From: Saprospiraceae bacterium
Lineage (GTDB): Bacteria > Bacteroidota > Bacteroidia > Chitinophagales > Saprospiraceae
Direction: 5' to 3'
DNA length: 64,000 nucleotides
Assembly: GCA_016714445.1 (NCBI GenBank)
Contig: JADJNF010000009.1
Coordinates: 1-64,000 of the forward strand
In this document: positions 1 to 12,504 of the stretch, piece by piece
Numbering within the stretch: position 1 is the stretch's first letter
Layout of the letters: each line of letters starts with the position of its first letter
The notes under the pieces: model-generated
Database searches by the model: none
The model's input: only the letters and a program-made list of their open reading frames with translations
What the model was told of the DNA's origin: nothing
Program-made: the position numbers and the translations under genes

Positions 1-555
1 AGGGCAATAGTAACCAGACCAGAAAATATCACATACAGGAAATAATACTGACAATTATCTGAAGCATGGTCGAATTATCGCACGCTACTCCACACAAACA
101 TCTTTTGGATTATTTGCTCAAAAAGTTTGGATGGCTCTTTGCTGAAGCCAATGTTCTATACTCAAATTACGGAATGGTGTTTAATGTCGCAGATTATTCA
201 GGGGACAAGCAAGACTTACATCAAAATGAAAGAAAAGGTTCAGCTACACGTTGATGCAAGTGATGGGAGGTCTTAATTCTCATGGCTTCAAGCTTTCTGT
301 AGGACCGGTGATGCACACATACTTTCGGGTCATAGTTCAGGTGCTTCGTCCTTGAAAACTATAATGAAAAAATGAAAGATCAGCTATGGTTTCAGTGGCG
401 CTATTGAATTACAACAGCGCCGCTTCAGTTTTGATCTTAAATATGACAAGGCATTTCGCACCGTTGGTGATCATATCTATTATGGGTACAAAATCGCATT
501 CCTGGAAACACCTGATGCCATCACATTTTCTATAGGTTATGCCATCATAAAGTAA
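1..555 (+). pseudogene. C-terminal part of a probable outer-membrane protein, frame broken
   Basis: The 5' end lies outside the window. Readable pieces alternate between frames: a stretch with A-N-V-L-Y-S-N-Y-G near 150-180, another with G-G-L-N-S-H-G-F-K near 270-300, and a closing piece from about 395 ending in S-I-G-Y-A-I-I-K and a TAA at 553-555. The alternating polar/hydrophobic residues and aromatic-rich closing strand resemble beta-barrel strands, but no family is recognised. At least three frame changes are needed to join the pieces. A clear terminator follows 25 bases later, which supports 555 as the true end of a plus-strand gene. Confidence 0.45.
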
Positions 556-580
556 TACGCATAGATTTTTAGATTAATTA

Positions 581-612
581 AAAAAGCCACCTCACGTTTC
601 AGGTGGCTTTTT
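581..612 (+). terminator. Rho-independent terminator
   Basis: A perfect 7-bp stem (GCCACCT 586-592 with AGGTGGC 601-607) has an 8-base loop and is flanked by five A (581-585) and five T (608-612), so it can work in both directions. It ends the broken outer-membrane gene on the left and could also end the minus-strand TerC gene on the right. Confidence 0.8.
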
Positions 613-654
613 GGATGCTTTGCCTGGCTTTTTTCAGCTTACTTTTGACCAGAA

Positions 655-727
655 ATTATACTCAAAATAAATTGGATTGCGAAAATTTCATTTTCCAATG
701 TATTGATAATGAGTAAGGACGAAGTTT
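655..727 (+). repeat. Dispersed intergenic repeat, copy 1
   Basis: About 70 bases starting TTATACTCAAAATAAATTGG closely match, in opposite orientation, the stretch 28793-28869: the first 21 bases are identical and the last part (GAGTAAGGACGAAG) is identical too. The surrounding stretch 613-1010 has no recognised gene. It does contain one short open frame (709-873, 54 codons, starting M-S-K-D-E) whose beginning overlaps the repeat, but there is no evidence that it is expressed. Confidence 0.55.
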
Positions 728-1019
728 ATGTTTACCCACAGCCCGGTAACACGAAGCTTGTCTTCAAAGCAATTAATTATCAGGACAAGCATCGTCATGA
801 ACATTTCATCGTACGAAATAATATAAAGACGTGCAAAACATCCTATAATGGCGCCAGAAATTTTCTAAAATAAATTCACGTCGGTATAAATGGTATGACC
901 AGGTAGAAAATTTAGCAAAATGTGGATCTTTCTCCAAATCCATAGGCTAAAAATTCAAAATTCAGATACATCATTGAAAGAATGATGTATCACTCTATTT
1001 CGATCACTCCTTTTCACTG

Positions 1020-1943
1020 ACATGTTCCTTTTATACTCGATCCGGAGAAAGAATACCTGCCTGGTGTACAAAGATGACTCCCAAAGACAATCCGATAGAT
1101 AGATGATAATGATTGGATAATATGAGCTTGACCCCGACGTAGATAAGGATAACTGTCAGACTATGTAACAGATAGTGGAATAGATCCAACATGTTTGCAA
1201 TAAAGGAAGTACGGATCTGAGCCTAAAATGGCAAAAAGATTGGACGAAAATACCAGAAAAGGATCGGTGGTGATACCCAAATCGCAGGAATACTATCAAT
1301 GCAAATAATACATCTGTAAGTTCGATCCAATTAGGGCTAAAAATAGTGGAGTAGCGATAGCCATGCATAACTTGCGGATGATAAATTTCTGACCATCGAT
1401 TCTCCCTGTCACGGGGATCATTTTTCTCACCGGATTTATATATCATGGATTTTTGGGGTCAAATTCGCTTTCTTCATCTGTCACCGACATTTTGATGGCC
1501 GTAAATATCAGAAACCCCAAATACATAGGTGGTCCGGGTAAATTGCTGAATCAAAAGTACCCCAAAAACAATCATTAGACCACGAAAAATCAACGCACCC
1601 AAATACCCAAAAACAAAACTGTGCTGATACTTCAGGGGTATACAGAAGGATTTAAATATGATAGCTATAACAAAATGTGTCAATACTTAAAGTCAACTCT
1701 ATGATATAACCTGTCCAGATATTGAATAGCCGCTTCCAATGGTGATTTGGTATGCGCTGAGATTTCAATCCATTGATTGGAATAAATCAGGTAGATCATA
1801 CCTGAAAATAGTACACCCAGTGTTGACCAGGCTATCGTCCATTTGGTGGCTTCTTTATATGAAATTTCATGTGCTTCACGATTGAAAATACCAAGGTCCA
1901 GCACCAGAAAGCTTACTGTAATCATACACAAAGCAAAACCCAT
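1020..1943 (-). pseudogene. TerC/Alx family integral membrane protein, frame broken
   Basis: TerC/Alx proteins are multi-pass inner-membrane proteins linked to manganese export and metal or tellurite resistance. Reading leftwards from 1943, pieces in successive frames match the family in order: a first membrane segment followed by L-D-L-G-I-F-N-R-E-A-H and an E-A-x-K-W segment; I-P-L-K-Y-Q-H followed by G-A-L-I-F-R-G (about 1560-1650); E-L-T-D-V-L-F-A (about 1310-1330); D-P-F-L-V-F-S-S-N (about 1240-1270, another frame); and a last Y-V-G-V-K-L-I-L segment near 1110-1145. At least four frame changes are needed. The family assignment is firm because the order and spacing are kept; the exact C-terminal end is not certain. 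Confidence 0.7.
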
Positions 1944-2327
1944 ACAATGTGTCTGATATTTTTTATTAAATAGTTGGATTGATCTACCAATTATAATCTT
2001 AGATTTAGGTATGAAAAAAACACTTCACTTTCCCCAAACAGGAAATTCAAACATTACACTAAACAAAAATACAATGAAGATTTTAATAACAAGAAAAATA
2101 CGGAAATAGATTTTTAACCCAAACAGTAACAAAAGAAAAACAGGAAGGCTCTGAAAACTATTCAAATTAGGAATATTGAGCGACTAATTACGAATATGAC
2201 TACAGACCTGAGGAAAGAAAGGACATGATCTTCCCGCTTAACATTTTTTAAATGATCACTTGCATCGCTGGTCCTATTTGTTCATCCACCATGCAGAAGT
2301 GATCTTTGGAAAATCGTTATAAAAGGA
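1944..2327. other. Spacer with no recognisable gene
   Basis: AT-rich stretch between the broken TerC gene and the end of the broken small membrane protein gene. Neither strand shows a convincing frame, RNA gene or strong hairpin. It should hold the promoter of the minus-strand TerC gene, but no clear consensus could be picked out. Confidence 0.4.
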
Positions 2328-2795
2328 TTAACAAGTTGATATCTTTGCATTGATCATTTTTACCATATCTATGGCATCGAGAAGATCGTCACCGATCTGA
2401 AGATTTTGAAACATTCTAAACAGGTATAATAATTTCTGTTTTTGTGCCGTTTTCATATTGACAGAAACAGACTTAAGCATACTAATATCCTGACTATGAA
2501 CCGATTCAGTCTGATAAACTTTACTTACTTCACGAGGTGTTTGACTTCCTTAAGATCTACTACGTGCAGATCATCATCCTTCAAGTGAGATATGTAACAA
2601 ATTTGCTCGAGTGCTGTCAATACCGAATACACCATTTTTGCCAGGTACCTGTCTTATCAGGATTTACGCCTGCATCCTTTGCTTTTGATTTGAATTGTTG
2701 CATGACATTTTATTTCCTTTTTTACCTATCATAAAGTAAAGCATAGGTATGATAATAATAAGTACTAAAACTATATTTATAATTGTTGAAGCCAT
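2328..2795 (-). pseudogene. Small N-terminally membrane-anchored protein, frame broken
   Basis: The start at 2795 gives M-A-S-T-I-I-N-I-V-L-V-L, a single hydrophobic anchor of about 22 residues followed by lysines, then a soluble part of about 125 residues. Pieces join across at least three frame changes: one containing R-I-D-S-T-R-A-N-L-L-H-I-S, one with D-D-L-H-V-V-D-L-K-E-V-K, and a last open piece ending in M-V-K-M-I-N-A-K and the stop at 2328-2330. This plan (anchor plus a soluble domain) is seen in uncharacterised Bacteroidota proteins. No function can be given. Confidence 0.5.
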
Positions 2796-3399
2796 GATAG
2801 CTGTTATTTATTTTGAATGATTAAAAAATAAATCGAGTGTTCCTACTGATAAATCAGTACGATAATATGTATTCTAAATTCGACACAAACCTTAGGGCTC
2901 AAATACTTTTGCAAAAAAATATGCTGAATAATACCCTGATTATACTATAGTCGATATAAACTTTTATAAGAGAAATAGGAAAATATACCTACAAAAAGTG
3001 TGATGAGGAAAGATAAGCGATCTTAAGCCCAACTGAATTAACTCAATAATGCCGTAAAAAGGCTGATGATCTAAGGCGGGTCTGATCTGAAGATAAATTA
3101 ATGGTTTGAGTAGCAATAAAAGCAGGTAGAACAGTCAAAATGTCGGTCACCTGATGGAAAGTGGAAAGTAGGTTTAATTCATTTTGTGAACCCGGATACA
3201 CTCCACGAATCCGACTTGCTGATTTCCTGAATGGTCTTGGTTTGATCGTGGCAAGCATCAATTTAGGCGAAACAAACTCCGGTGACGCACATACCATGCA
3301 AGACAAAAACATCGATAATTTCTCTCTATACAGAATCATACTGCCAAGAGTAATGATTTTATAGCAAATAAAAGTTCAAATGATGGGTAATTTAATTTT
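2796..3399. other. Spacer with no recognisable gene
   Basis: Overlapping open stretches occur on both strands near 3043-3364, but neither translation has a family motif, a credible start or a signal sequence. Given the many frame errors nearby, a fragment of a real gene cannot be excluded. Confidence 0.35.
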
Positions 3400-4900
3400 T
3401 TAAATCCAATTAGTCTCATGAAATTCATCTATCAATTCTTCTCTAATCAAATCAAAATGATCTGTTATACCCCAATGAATTAAATTAGCCTTAAGCAAAG
3501 TCGAATCAGAAAAGGCATAATTAAAAGTAATATTGCCGAAAATCTGAAATCTGTTTCCTCCATCAAAACCACTTCCGGAATACAAAGGAATCAGACTTCC
3601 CGGTAATGCATTGTCAGTTGAAAAATACGATGGAAATCTCCGGTCGAAAAATGTATCAGTTGTGGATACGTTGTACCAATACAAAAGTTAAAATTTATTC
3701 TGGCCCGATTATTAATAAAGTAGCTGGCGGATACATTCAGTTTAAGATCTGCTGCATGGTCTTTAAAATCAAGTAAATAATAATCAACGGAAGGTGTCAA
3801 AACTATAGTAGTCCTGGAGTTTGGGTGGTATCCGTAACGGAATGCACCTTGTAGATTGGACATATTGGTTTATCTGTTATCTTTTGTATTTTGATAATGC
3901 TGAGCTACCCCAAAATATAGGTCTCTTTAGACAAACTGAGAAACATCCTTTGGTACATTATATTCTGCTAGTAAGTCGACACATAATTGGTTTCCTTGAT
4001 GTCACTGGAATTGCTGTAATTAAAGAAGTATAATCACCCATGGTACCAAAACCAAGAGATATTCTTTTACCATGATTTCTGGTGTTCTCAAAAGCATACT
4101 GCGTTATCTGACAGTGTTGTAAATGTTTTGATGTTTAGGGTATATTATTTTTCCAACCAGCCGGCAATTTCGTCAACTGATAGATATTCGCTCTTCTGAA
4201 ATCAAATACCCTTTGATTACGAACTGAACTCATCAATTGAGCTAACTCAAACAATTGATCTTCAGCAAAATTACTGGGTCAAACCGGAATTGAGCAAATC
4301 ATCCATCGAAACTGAGCTAAGCACAAATCATTCAAGGCTCTACTCTTCCATATCCTATCTTGACGGGCAATGTAGCAATACATTTAAGTGTTTTGTTTAT
4401 ATTCGAACTGTTCACTTTATAATGAGTATCTCAGCTGTCTTATTTGAGGCCAAATTCAAAAACTTATTTGAATACCGAACATTGCACCTTCTGTATTACT
4501 GTATTTTCCCTTGACCTGCTGCTTGGAAACTGAAAACTGAGCATTCCCTACTTTTCAATGTTTTGTCCTGATTTTAAATTATTGCATTAGGAAAATATTT
4601 ATCATAATCAAATGAATGATTAAAGTACACCCTATCCGTTTTTGTTGCACATTGGTATTTGTAAACAAAAATAACTCCCCGGTTGATTGAATAATTAATG
4701 CTGCCTGTATTAAAATCTAAGGGTTTGTTTTTATAATCAAACATATTACCATTAAGATTTACTGTACTGTTGAGACCCTTTACTTTGACATCAGGAAAAC
4801 GAAATCGGGAATAATCATATTGCTGTGCGGACGTATTGTGTACCGAAATAAATGAGATAAAAAAAATAAATAATAAGAGAGTGGAAAACTTGTTTTTCAT
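3400..4900 (-). pseudogene. Signal-peptide outer-membrane-like protein, frame broken
   Basis: The start at 4900 opens a clean signal peptide (M-K-N-K-F-S-T-L-L-L-F then a hydrophobic core, cleavage near S-A-Q-Q). The mature part begins with short alternating polar/hydrophobic strands. Further left a piece near 4140-4230 reads R-V-F-D-F-R-R-A-N-I-Y-Q-L-T, then S-L-G-F-G-T-M-G-D-Y near 4040-4075, then two open pieces (3863-3670 and 3684-3400) rich in aromatic strand-like residues ending E-T-N-W-I and a stop at 3400. All fit one secreted protein of roughly 490 residues with at least four frame changes. The family is not known; a barrel or barrel-associated role is inferred only from strand pattern and signal peptide. 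Confidence 0.5.
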
Positions 4901-5499
4901 AATACGATATTTAATTTTTTAGAAATAAGTCAAACTTCTTAGAGTATGTTTAAATTTTTATGTTTGAGCCCAAGTTCGCAAATTTAATTTAGACAAAGCG
5001 TATTTACAGTCGTAGCCAAGCAGTTACTGAAAAATACAACGATGGATAAATAATATTTGCCACTTGTAGCCAAATGGTGGAATTTGCACACATACTCTTA
5101 AGTTAACGATAGGAAAAAATAATTTGTATGGTTCCTTTTTTTGCATTTTAACGGAAATTTAACTCTCATGTCTGCCAAGGTAAATATTTTGTTCATATTC
5201 GAGCATAAACTAATACCCACTTATACAAAAATAAACAATAACATATATTCCAAGCCATGTAATATTCCAACTAAAGAACTCGTATTCAATAAATATTTAA
5301 TCTGTATACCGTTCATTACATTACTTCTTATCAATATTTTAGTTATTTTGCGTTTTATAATCAAGAATATTTTAATTTTAAAAATTATAATTTTAATTGT
5401 CGACTTTTCAGTTTTTTAAAATCTATCTTTTACAATTTAATTCCTTTGTGGTGTAAATATCAAGCAAACTTTTTTTCCTAAAAGGACAACCTCAGCAAT
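4901..5499. other. AT-rich divergent intergenic region
   Basis: This lies between the minus-strand gene starting at 4900 and the plus-strand gene starting at 5500, so it should carry both promoters. A 92-codon open frame at 5141-5419 is made almost only of isoleucine, leucine, asparagine and lysine codons, as expected by chance from AT-rich DNA, and is not accepted as a gene. Confidence 0.4.
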
Positions 5500-8400
5500 A
5501 TGAGATTTTTAAGTATTATCATTATTTTAGTGACTGCACTTTCTATGGTGAAAAGGCAGGGAAAATAGTATAAGCATCGACCGACTTGACCTTTACAAAC
5601 AAGGCAGATCTTTTTTGAATCCAGTTTGTACGGGCCCGCCGGGTTTTCACAAGAAAAATTTATCCATCAGGTTTATCCTGCCAACGAAATGATTTCACTC
5701 AATCTCCGTGATGATGCCGCTGCCATGAAAGCCATTTCTTCCTCAGACTTGATCTGACCAGCGGTGAAAATGAGTTAATTACATTCATCACTGAAAAATA
5801 CCCTGATCCATCCACAACACCGCCATCCTGGAATTGGGTAGCTACTATTACAACCAAAAAGTGGTTTAAAAAATCCATAGACATGTATCAAATGGTTGAT
5901 CTGGAAAATCTTCCCGAGTTTGATATGTCGAGGCAAGTTTTAAAGGATACGCTCACTTTGTACTCAAAGAATTTAAAGAAGGTAAATCAGAACTGGCAAG
6001 AACAAAGATATTCAGAATATTTACTACTACCCTACCAATTACTACTACGGACTTTACGATTGCTTTACCGAAACTTTACCGGCGCCATTGCAAGTTTGAA
6101 AAAGTAAAAGCAACGATGTGTACAAATCCTTTGTACCATACTACGTCACCCAGATATATTTTGCACAAAATAATTCGGATATGGTCATCGAATATGGTGA
6201 AACTTCCTTAAAGACGGAAATCTCAGAAACCGTAAAGAAATCAGACAGCTCATAGGACAATCCTATTTTAAGATAAAAGCATATGAAAAAGCATTGCCAC
6301 ATCTTGAATATTATAACCAATACAGAAAAACTAACCTAGAAGAGTTCTTCCAGTTAGGCTTTACACAATATCAGCTTAAAACTGATAAAGCAGCTATAAA
6401 AAGTTTGGGGGAATTGAATCTTCTGGACAGTAACTGGGACAGCTCGTCAATTATTATCTGGCAGATTGCTACTACAGGACCGGAGATCTGGTATCAGCGA
6501 GGGCTGCTTTTAAAAGGTAAGCCAGATGAGTTTTGGAAAAAGTATGCAGGAAGAAGCTACTTTCAACTATGGTAAATTGTCTGCAGGAATCAGGTTTTGA
6601 GCGGGAAGCCATCCAATACGCTCATTAAAATAGACAAAAAAATCTCCTTACTATAAAGGTGCAAATAAAATTATTCATGACCTGCTTACAAATATGTCTG
6701 ATTATGCAGCCGCCATCCAGATCATGGAAAATCTGACTTCAATACCGGATGAACTCAAATAACATATCAATCTGTATGTTTAAAATATGGCATGCAGCAA
6801 TATAATGTCGGACAAACGGAAGATGCATTAAAAAATCTTACAAAAGCGCTGAAATATAATCTGAGCAATACCATCGCTGCACAATCCAAATTCTGGACCG
6901 CTCAGATACAAAATGAAAAAAAGTGAATACAATAAGTCCATCAAAACATTTGAAGAGTAATTTGACCTATCCAATGGCCTGGATGGTTTGCCTGACGAAT
7001 CATCACCTTTTGTAGGTCACTACACACAGGGTTACAATTATCTTTATGTTGAAAGATTTCAGAAATGCGGAGAAAAGTTTCAAAAAACGCATTGGTGGGC
7101 TTCAATATCAACAGTGCAACAATTAAAAATAAAGACTTAACCGATAAAATATGGCCTGACGCTTTTAAGAACGGAGATTGTCTCTTTAAAGCCAACAAAT
7201 ATAAAGATGCCATGGGTTTTTATGACGAAGCTTATTCGCAAAAAACAAGGTGGATTTGTATATGCCATGTATCAGAAAGGAATGATAGAAGGATTGATGG
7301 GCGAACCATACGAAAAAATACTTACGCTGAGGATGTAAAGACGCAATACCCCAATTCAGATTTTGCGGATGACGCTTTGTTGCAGCTGGGAGACACTTAT
7401 TTTGAGTTGAAATGTTGATAATGCCTTTACGCTTCCTTTGTTGAACTGACAACCAAATATAAAAACAGCCCGTTAAAAAATGCCGCTTATTTAAAACTAG
7501 GCCTTATAGCCTATAATCAAAGGGACATGAACGCTGCCATCAGCCATTACAGCAATATTCCAAAATAATCCATCTCCAAAGAAGCAGAAAGTGCATTACT
7601 GGCTCTACAGGAAATATATATCAATGATCTGGGGCAGTCGGAGGAATATGTAGCTTTTGTCAGCAGTATCCGGATACAAAATTACTGATACTGCCGCAGA
7701 TTCTTTGGCATATATGGTCGGCGCTACTGAGATACAACGAAGGAGAATATGAAAAGCCGTTTCAGGATTTAATAATTATCTGGATAAATATCCTAATGGT
7801 GGCAGTAAAATAAAAGCCATTTATTACCGGGCAGAATCATACAGTCTTTTGAAAAAATATGGACCGGCATTGGAAGATTATGAGAGATTGCAAGATGGGT
7901 AATTCGGAATTTTATGTACAATCTGTAAAAAAAGCAGCACTAATATCATACAATTACACACAAACGTTTGATAAAGCATACACTTATTATGACTTACACT
8001 ATAATAATCTTACGGATGAAGATGAAAAATATAAAGCTGCCCCGGGAGCACTAAGAAGTGCTTTCAGAATCTCAAACAGCGAAGGTGTAAAAAATATGGA
8101 ACAAAGTAGTGAGTGATAAAAAAGCAGATGAAGAAGAGAAAGCAGTGGCATACTATTATCTTGGTAAAATATATTACAGAGATAATGACCTTGAAAATGC
8201 CGGGTCAGCCTTTACAAAAGCAGCAGAAAAAGTCAATAATAATCAGGCGGCAGAATCCTGATACCTGATTGCGGAGATATATTTCAAACAAGCTAATCTT
8301 ACAAAAGCAGAAGAGCAATGTAATGATGCAAATGAAAAAATGCATCTTACCCTTATTGGATTGCAAAAGTCTTTTGCTAATGTCCGATATATATGTGGAC

Positions 8401-8583
8401 AGAAAGATCTGTTTAATGCCCTGCGGCATTGGAAGCAGTGATAGAAAACTTTCCGGATGATGTAGATTTACAAACTGCAGCAAAAGATAAACTCAAAAGT
8501 GGAAACACTGGAACAACAAAAAAACAGAATTAAATCCAACGAATACCACACAGCTTGAGTTTCAAAACAGTGGTGGTAAATAA
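5500..8583 (+). pseudogene. Large periplasmic TPR-repeat protein, frame broken
   Basis: ATG at 5500 starts a signal peptide (M-R-F-L-S-I-I-I-I-L-V-T-A-L-S). About 1,020 codons follow, made of many degenerate tetratricopeptide helices. Recognisable repeat cores include alanine-glycine-tyrosine patterns such as A-L-K-N-L-T-K-A-L-K-Y near 6830, Y-K-D-A-M-G-F-Y-D-E-A-Y near 7200, D-D-A-L-L-Q-L-G-D-T-Y-F near 7375, and E-K-A-V-A-Y-Y-Y-L-G-K-I-Y near 8140. The end is the TAA at 8581-8583 after F-Q-N-S-G-G-K. More than eight frame changes are needed. It is followed 28 bases later by a barrel protein, an arrangement seen in many Bacteroidota where the two likely work together at the outer membrane. 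That partnership is inferred from position only. Confidence 0.65.
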
Positions 8584-8611
8584 AAATTTCCAAGTTAAAA
8601 TAAATCATACC

Positions 8612-10216
8612 ATGAAGGCAATAATAATAAGCATCATCATCCTCATACATATTCAGGTAGCGGCTCAGGTTGATTCAACAAAAATACAACTCAATCAGGT
8701 TGAAGTCATTAAAACTTTTGAGGCAAATCTGGAAGATGCAAAAAGGTCCAAATCAAATCAGTGCTGCCTGTTCAGAAGGAATTTAATCCACAATATAGCT
8801 ACGATATTTCTATAGTGCCGATAGAACTTAAATATCCTGATCATAAATCAAACCATTGGCAATGACCCCCGACGGTCCATTTAAAGTGAATAAAGGATTA
8901 TTTATGCAGGTTATGGACTTAGGAAAAATCCGGAAGTGATGGCTGGATATCATTTGACAAAAGATAGTTATGAAGCCGGCATTCTGCTTAATTTTGAATC
9001 ATTGGACAATTCGTCAAAAAATCCATATCAAAAACACCGAAACGCAGGATTGACCTGTATGGTAGCTACATGATTAAAGAAAAACATGAAATTGTATGGA
9101 GCCGTAAATGGAGGATCCAAAAAAGATATTTTTATCATACCGACCTGAATATTGACAGTTTGTACAGTAAGAAAATTCTGTCCGAACGCTGAACAATTAT
9201 AATCTTTCAGCAGGCGTAACCAATGCGGAACCTACCCGATTTAATATCAACTACGACCTGAATCTCGCACTCCAGAAATCAGATGATCAGCAATGATGAT
9301 ACGCGAAAACGGCATTACTATTGCTGCAAAAGTTGAAAACTATTTAAAAAAGTACCATACTGGCTTTGAATGGTACTTATGAATATACCGCTTTTAACGG
9401 AAAAAATGAAGCCAGTCTTTCATCAGCCACCTTCAAACCACTATTAAAACTAGAATTAAAAACCTGATCATACATGCAGGTGCAAACCTATTGTCCGGCA
9501 GCGATGGTCAATCTTCAGTATTTCCTGAAATCCTTTTATCTTACGGTGTAGAGGTCCAAATTTGCAGGTTTTGCAGGCGTTCAACAGGATTATTACAGCA
9601 ATACTTTCCAAAATGCAACGGAAAGAAACCCATATTTAAGTACAAAACCTGACTCATTGTTTAATTCGTATCTCAGGAATTTTTATGGCGGCATAAAGGT
9701 CAGTTTTCCTTCCTGACTTACCAAGTAAAGCTGGATATAAAGATGTCAGACAACAAATGTTTTACTCAACAACAGGACTGATCTCAGGTATTTTGACATG
9801 CTGTATGACGATATCGGAATTGTATTTGTAACGGCAATCTTGATTTTGCTATCAAAGAAAACATCACCTTCGGACGATGGCTTACCCAAAATATTTTTAA
9901 TCTTGAAAAATTATCCCATGCCTGGCACATGCCCAATCTGGAAGCAAATGCGTATGCAAACGTTACATTGCTGGATGATAAACTGACCGCAAGATGTGAT
10001 TTGTATTTTGGAAATAATGTTTCATTTATCAATAAGGAAAATGTCATCACACAATCAAATGTTCTGTTCGACCTAAATCTTACTGCTGCATAATATCACA
10101 AAAAAATTGGTATTTTTGTCCAAAGGCATAAATCTGCTGACAATAAATTTGAACGATGGTATGGCTATCCAAGTGTGGGCATCAATGGAATGGCAGGGAT
10201 AAAAATAGTATTTTAA
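8612..10216 (+). pseudogene. TonB-receptor-like outer-membrane beta-barrel, frame broken
   Basis: ATG at 8612 opens a signal peptide (M-K-A-I-I-I-S-I-I-I-L-I-H) followed by a short linker with V-E-V-I-K-T-F-E-A-N-L and then a barrel of about 480 residues. Strand-like pieces in all three frames join in order, for example P-E-V-M-A-G-Y-H-L-T-K-D near 8940, E-P-T-R-F-N-I-N-Y-D-L-N near 9220, F-A-I-K-E-N-I-T-F-G near 9840, and the end A-G-I-K-I-V-F with TAA at 10214-10216. There is no plug domain, so it is unlikely to be a classical transporter. At least ten frame changes occur. It pairs with the TPR gene upstream. Confidence 0.6.
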
Positions 10217-10837
10217 TGACACTGAACCATCTATGAAAAGGATAGTCTATACCAAACCAAAAAATCATAAATACAAGACTTTTAGAACATCAGCATCCTG
10301 GAAACTTAATGGCATTTCTGTATTTGTGACTTATCACAAAAGGATGCTACCTGTATTCCATTTAGTGACAAATATCAGGACTATCTATGACCAAAAACTA
10401 ATTAATGACACTTAAAACTATCAACTTTACATTATTGAGAAAATAACCATTTGTATACGGAACATTTGAGTCAAAATCAAATTTGTATAATAAAAAAAAT
10501 AGGAGCAAGTAATTGACTTTGATCTGTATCAAAAAATTGTTTGCTTCCTACACCAGCGTATATTAAATGGGAAGATAAAAAGTTTAAACAATATAGATTA
10601 CAAAATACGGTTGAGCTCGTTTTTCTTAAGAATAGATTAAAATATTTTTCACCATCTAAGCATGAAGTAAAAGAATTTTAATGAAAAATTAATTAAGATA
10701 TACCCCAAAATCATAGAAATCATTTGAACGACTTTAAGTGATTCAAAAAATAGTTTTCATAGTAAATATTCTGTTTTCGCCAAAACTATCCCAAGAGCAG
10801 AAAAACATAAAATAATTCAACATTAAAAAACCTGCAA
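10217..10837. other. Spacer with no recognisable gene
   Basis: About 620 AT-rich bases between the broken barrel gene and the kelch gene. A 60-codon open frame at 10233-10415 has no signal, motif or family resemblance. No terminator with a convincing stem was found. Confidence 0.4.
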
Positions 10838-12205
10838 CATGAAAACCTCCATTTAGCATTTTTTATTGCATTTCTATCTTGACTATGGCAAATGGACAAG
10901 TTGAGAGTGGTGGACACAAACAAAGTTATCCGTAGAAAAAGCTTGGATGGGTTCAGCTGTTTCGAAGCACTAAGGCTTATTTTGCAGGAGGCTTTATATC
11001 GGATCCGTTTCTGATATTGTCGAAATTTATGATGCAACAAGTGATACATGGTCATATGAAAAACTCTTATTGCCCGTGGTGATATAGAAGGTATTGCAGC
11101 AGGTAGTAAAATAATATTTGCTGGAGGCACTGATATTCACGGTTCCATCATAACTAATGTAGATATTTATGACACCTTGAGTAAACAATGGACATTATGT
11201 CACCTATCCAAAGCCCGTATAGGAATGAGTCCTGCTACAGTAGGGAACAAAGTACTTTTTGCAGGTGGGAATAGCTATGATTTAAAAGTACATAATTGGG
11301 TTCCAAGTGATATTGTTGATGTGTATAATTTTGAAAACGAACAATGGTCAACGATGCTATTATCCGAGCCGAAGATTATGACGAGTTCAGCTTCATTTGA
11401 AGATTTGGCTTTTGCAGGTGGATTAAATCATAGTTTTGTATCAGATAGAATCGATATATATAATGCTCAAACAGATGTATGGAGTACAGCCACGCTTTCA
11501 GAGCCGCGATTTTATATACAGTCCGTCACCATTGACAACAAAGTCATTTTTGCAGGAGGACTGGATAAAAATGCACATCCAAGTAAGAGAGTAGACATCT
11601 ATAATCTGAAAAATAATACGTGGAGTATTGATTCGCTTTCAGTGGCCAGAGCATTTGATGACAACAATCAAAATGCAGCCGTGGCTTGTGGGAAAGCTTA
11701 CTTTACAGGAGGTATGTTTCGCAACCAAATAAGCTATCTGGAAGGATTTACAAGGATTGATATTTATGATTCTGCCAGTAATATATGGAGTACTGATGAA
11801 TTGCCATATAATCTTTTTGCTCATTCTGTAGTGTCAGTACATAACAAACTTCTGATTACCGGTGGATTTACATTGATACCCGGACAATCTTTTTTCGAGC
11901 GTCATAACACCGTCCTTATACTAACATGCAGTCCATTAGATTCTGATGATTTCATAGCCAATCATCCTCAAATTAACATATACCCGAATCCGGCTTGATC
12001 AGCTTTTATGCAAATTTCACAATATCATGAAGGCAAAAATCTTAGAGGTAGCATTAAAGATAAGTTTGGTAATGCTATGAATGATGTAATTTTTCATTCG
12101 GATGTAGCTACTATAAATGTAAGTGTTTTAACTGCCGGATATTATATTATAGAAATAACAGATGGAGAGCAAACCTTTAGAAAAATAATTTTGGTCTTAA
12201 GATAA
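10838..12205 (+). pseudogene. Secreted kelch-repeat protein with type IX sorting tail, broken
   Basis: Kelch repeats fold as a beta-propeller used for binding. After a damaged signal region (10838-10900), the repeats recur about every 50 residues as F/Y-A-G-G followed by V/R-x-D-I-Y-x(6-8)-W-S: at about 10980, 11110, 11260, 11415, 11545, 11700 and 11855. The tail begins I-Y-P-N-P-A near 11980 and ends G-E-Q-T-F-R-K-I-I-L-V-L-R, a typical type IX secretion C-terminal domain, so the protein is expected on the cell surface or released. Several frame changes lie before 11177, and a TGA at 11996-11998 interrupts the frame exactly inside the sorting tail; downstream codons continue in the same frame. 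Confidence 0.75.
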
Positions 12206-12440
12206 GAGTTGAATGTTAGACATAAATGCAACACATCTTAACGTTTTGCTAAGTTGTTGAATTTGTTTAAATTGCGAATTTGGTTAATTTCGATAGTCTG
12301 GTCTTAAACTGACCTAGTTAATCATTCAGGTTTGTACACACCTGCTTATGAAGTGGCCAGGGTAGCGAGGCGATTTAGTTTTTGTGCAATTTGTTATACA
12401 CACCTAGAATACTCTCCCTGCTTCACTTTCAGGATTTTTG

Positions 12441-12448
12441 TATCTTTG
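12441..12448 (+). promoter_or_regulatory. Bacteroidota -7 box upstream of trhO
   Basis: TATCTTTG fits TAnnTTTG and lies 56 bases before the trhO ATG. No convincing TTTG is found at the right distance upstream, so this is a half-supported promoter. The rest of the 300-base spacer (12206-12504) shows nothing else. Confidence 0.4.
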
Positions 12449-12504
12449 CCATAATTTAATAAAGTAATGAACCGCTTCCTGCAAAAGCGACTAAATCACT
12501 GATC

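Noticed and set aside
709..873. 54-codon frame overlapping dispersed repeat copy 1
   Set aside because: The corresponding copy at 28.8 kb has a different frame relation and diverges after about 70 bases; no sign of expression.
5141..5419. 92-codon open frame rich in isoleucine, asparagine and lysine
   Set aside because: Composition is what AT-rich random DNA gives; no start context, signal pattern or family motif.
10233..10415. 60-codon open frame after the broken barrel gene
   Set aside because: No homology cue or promoter, and it lies in a region full of frame errors.
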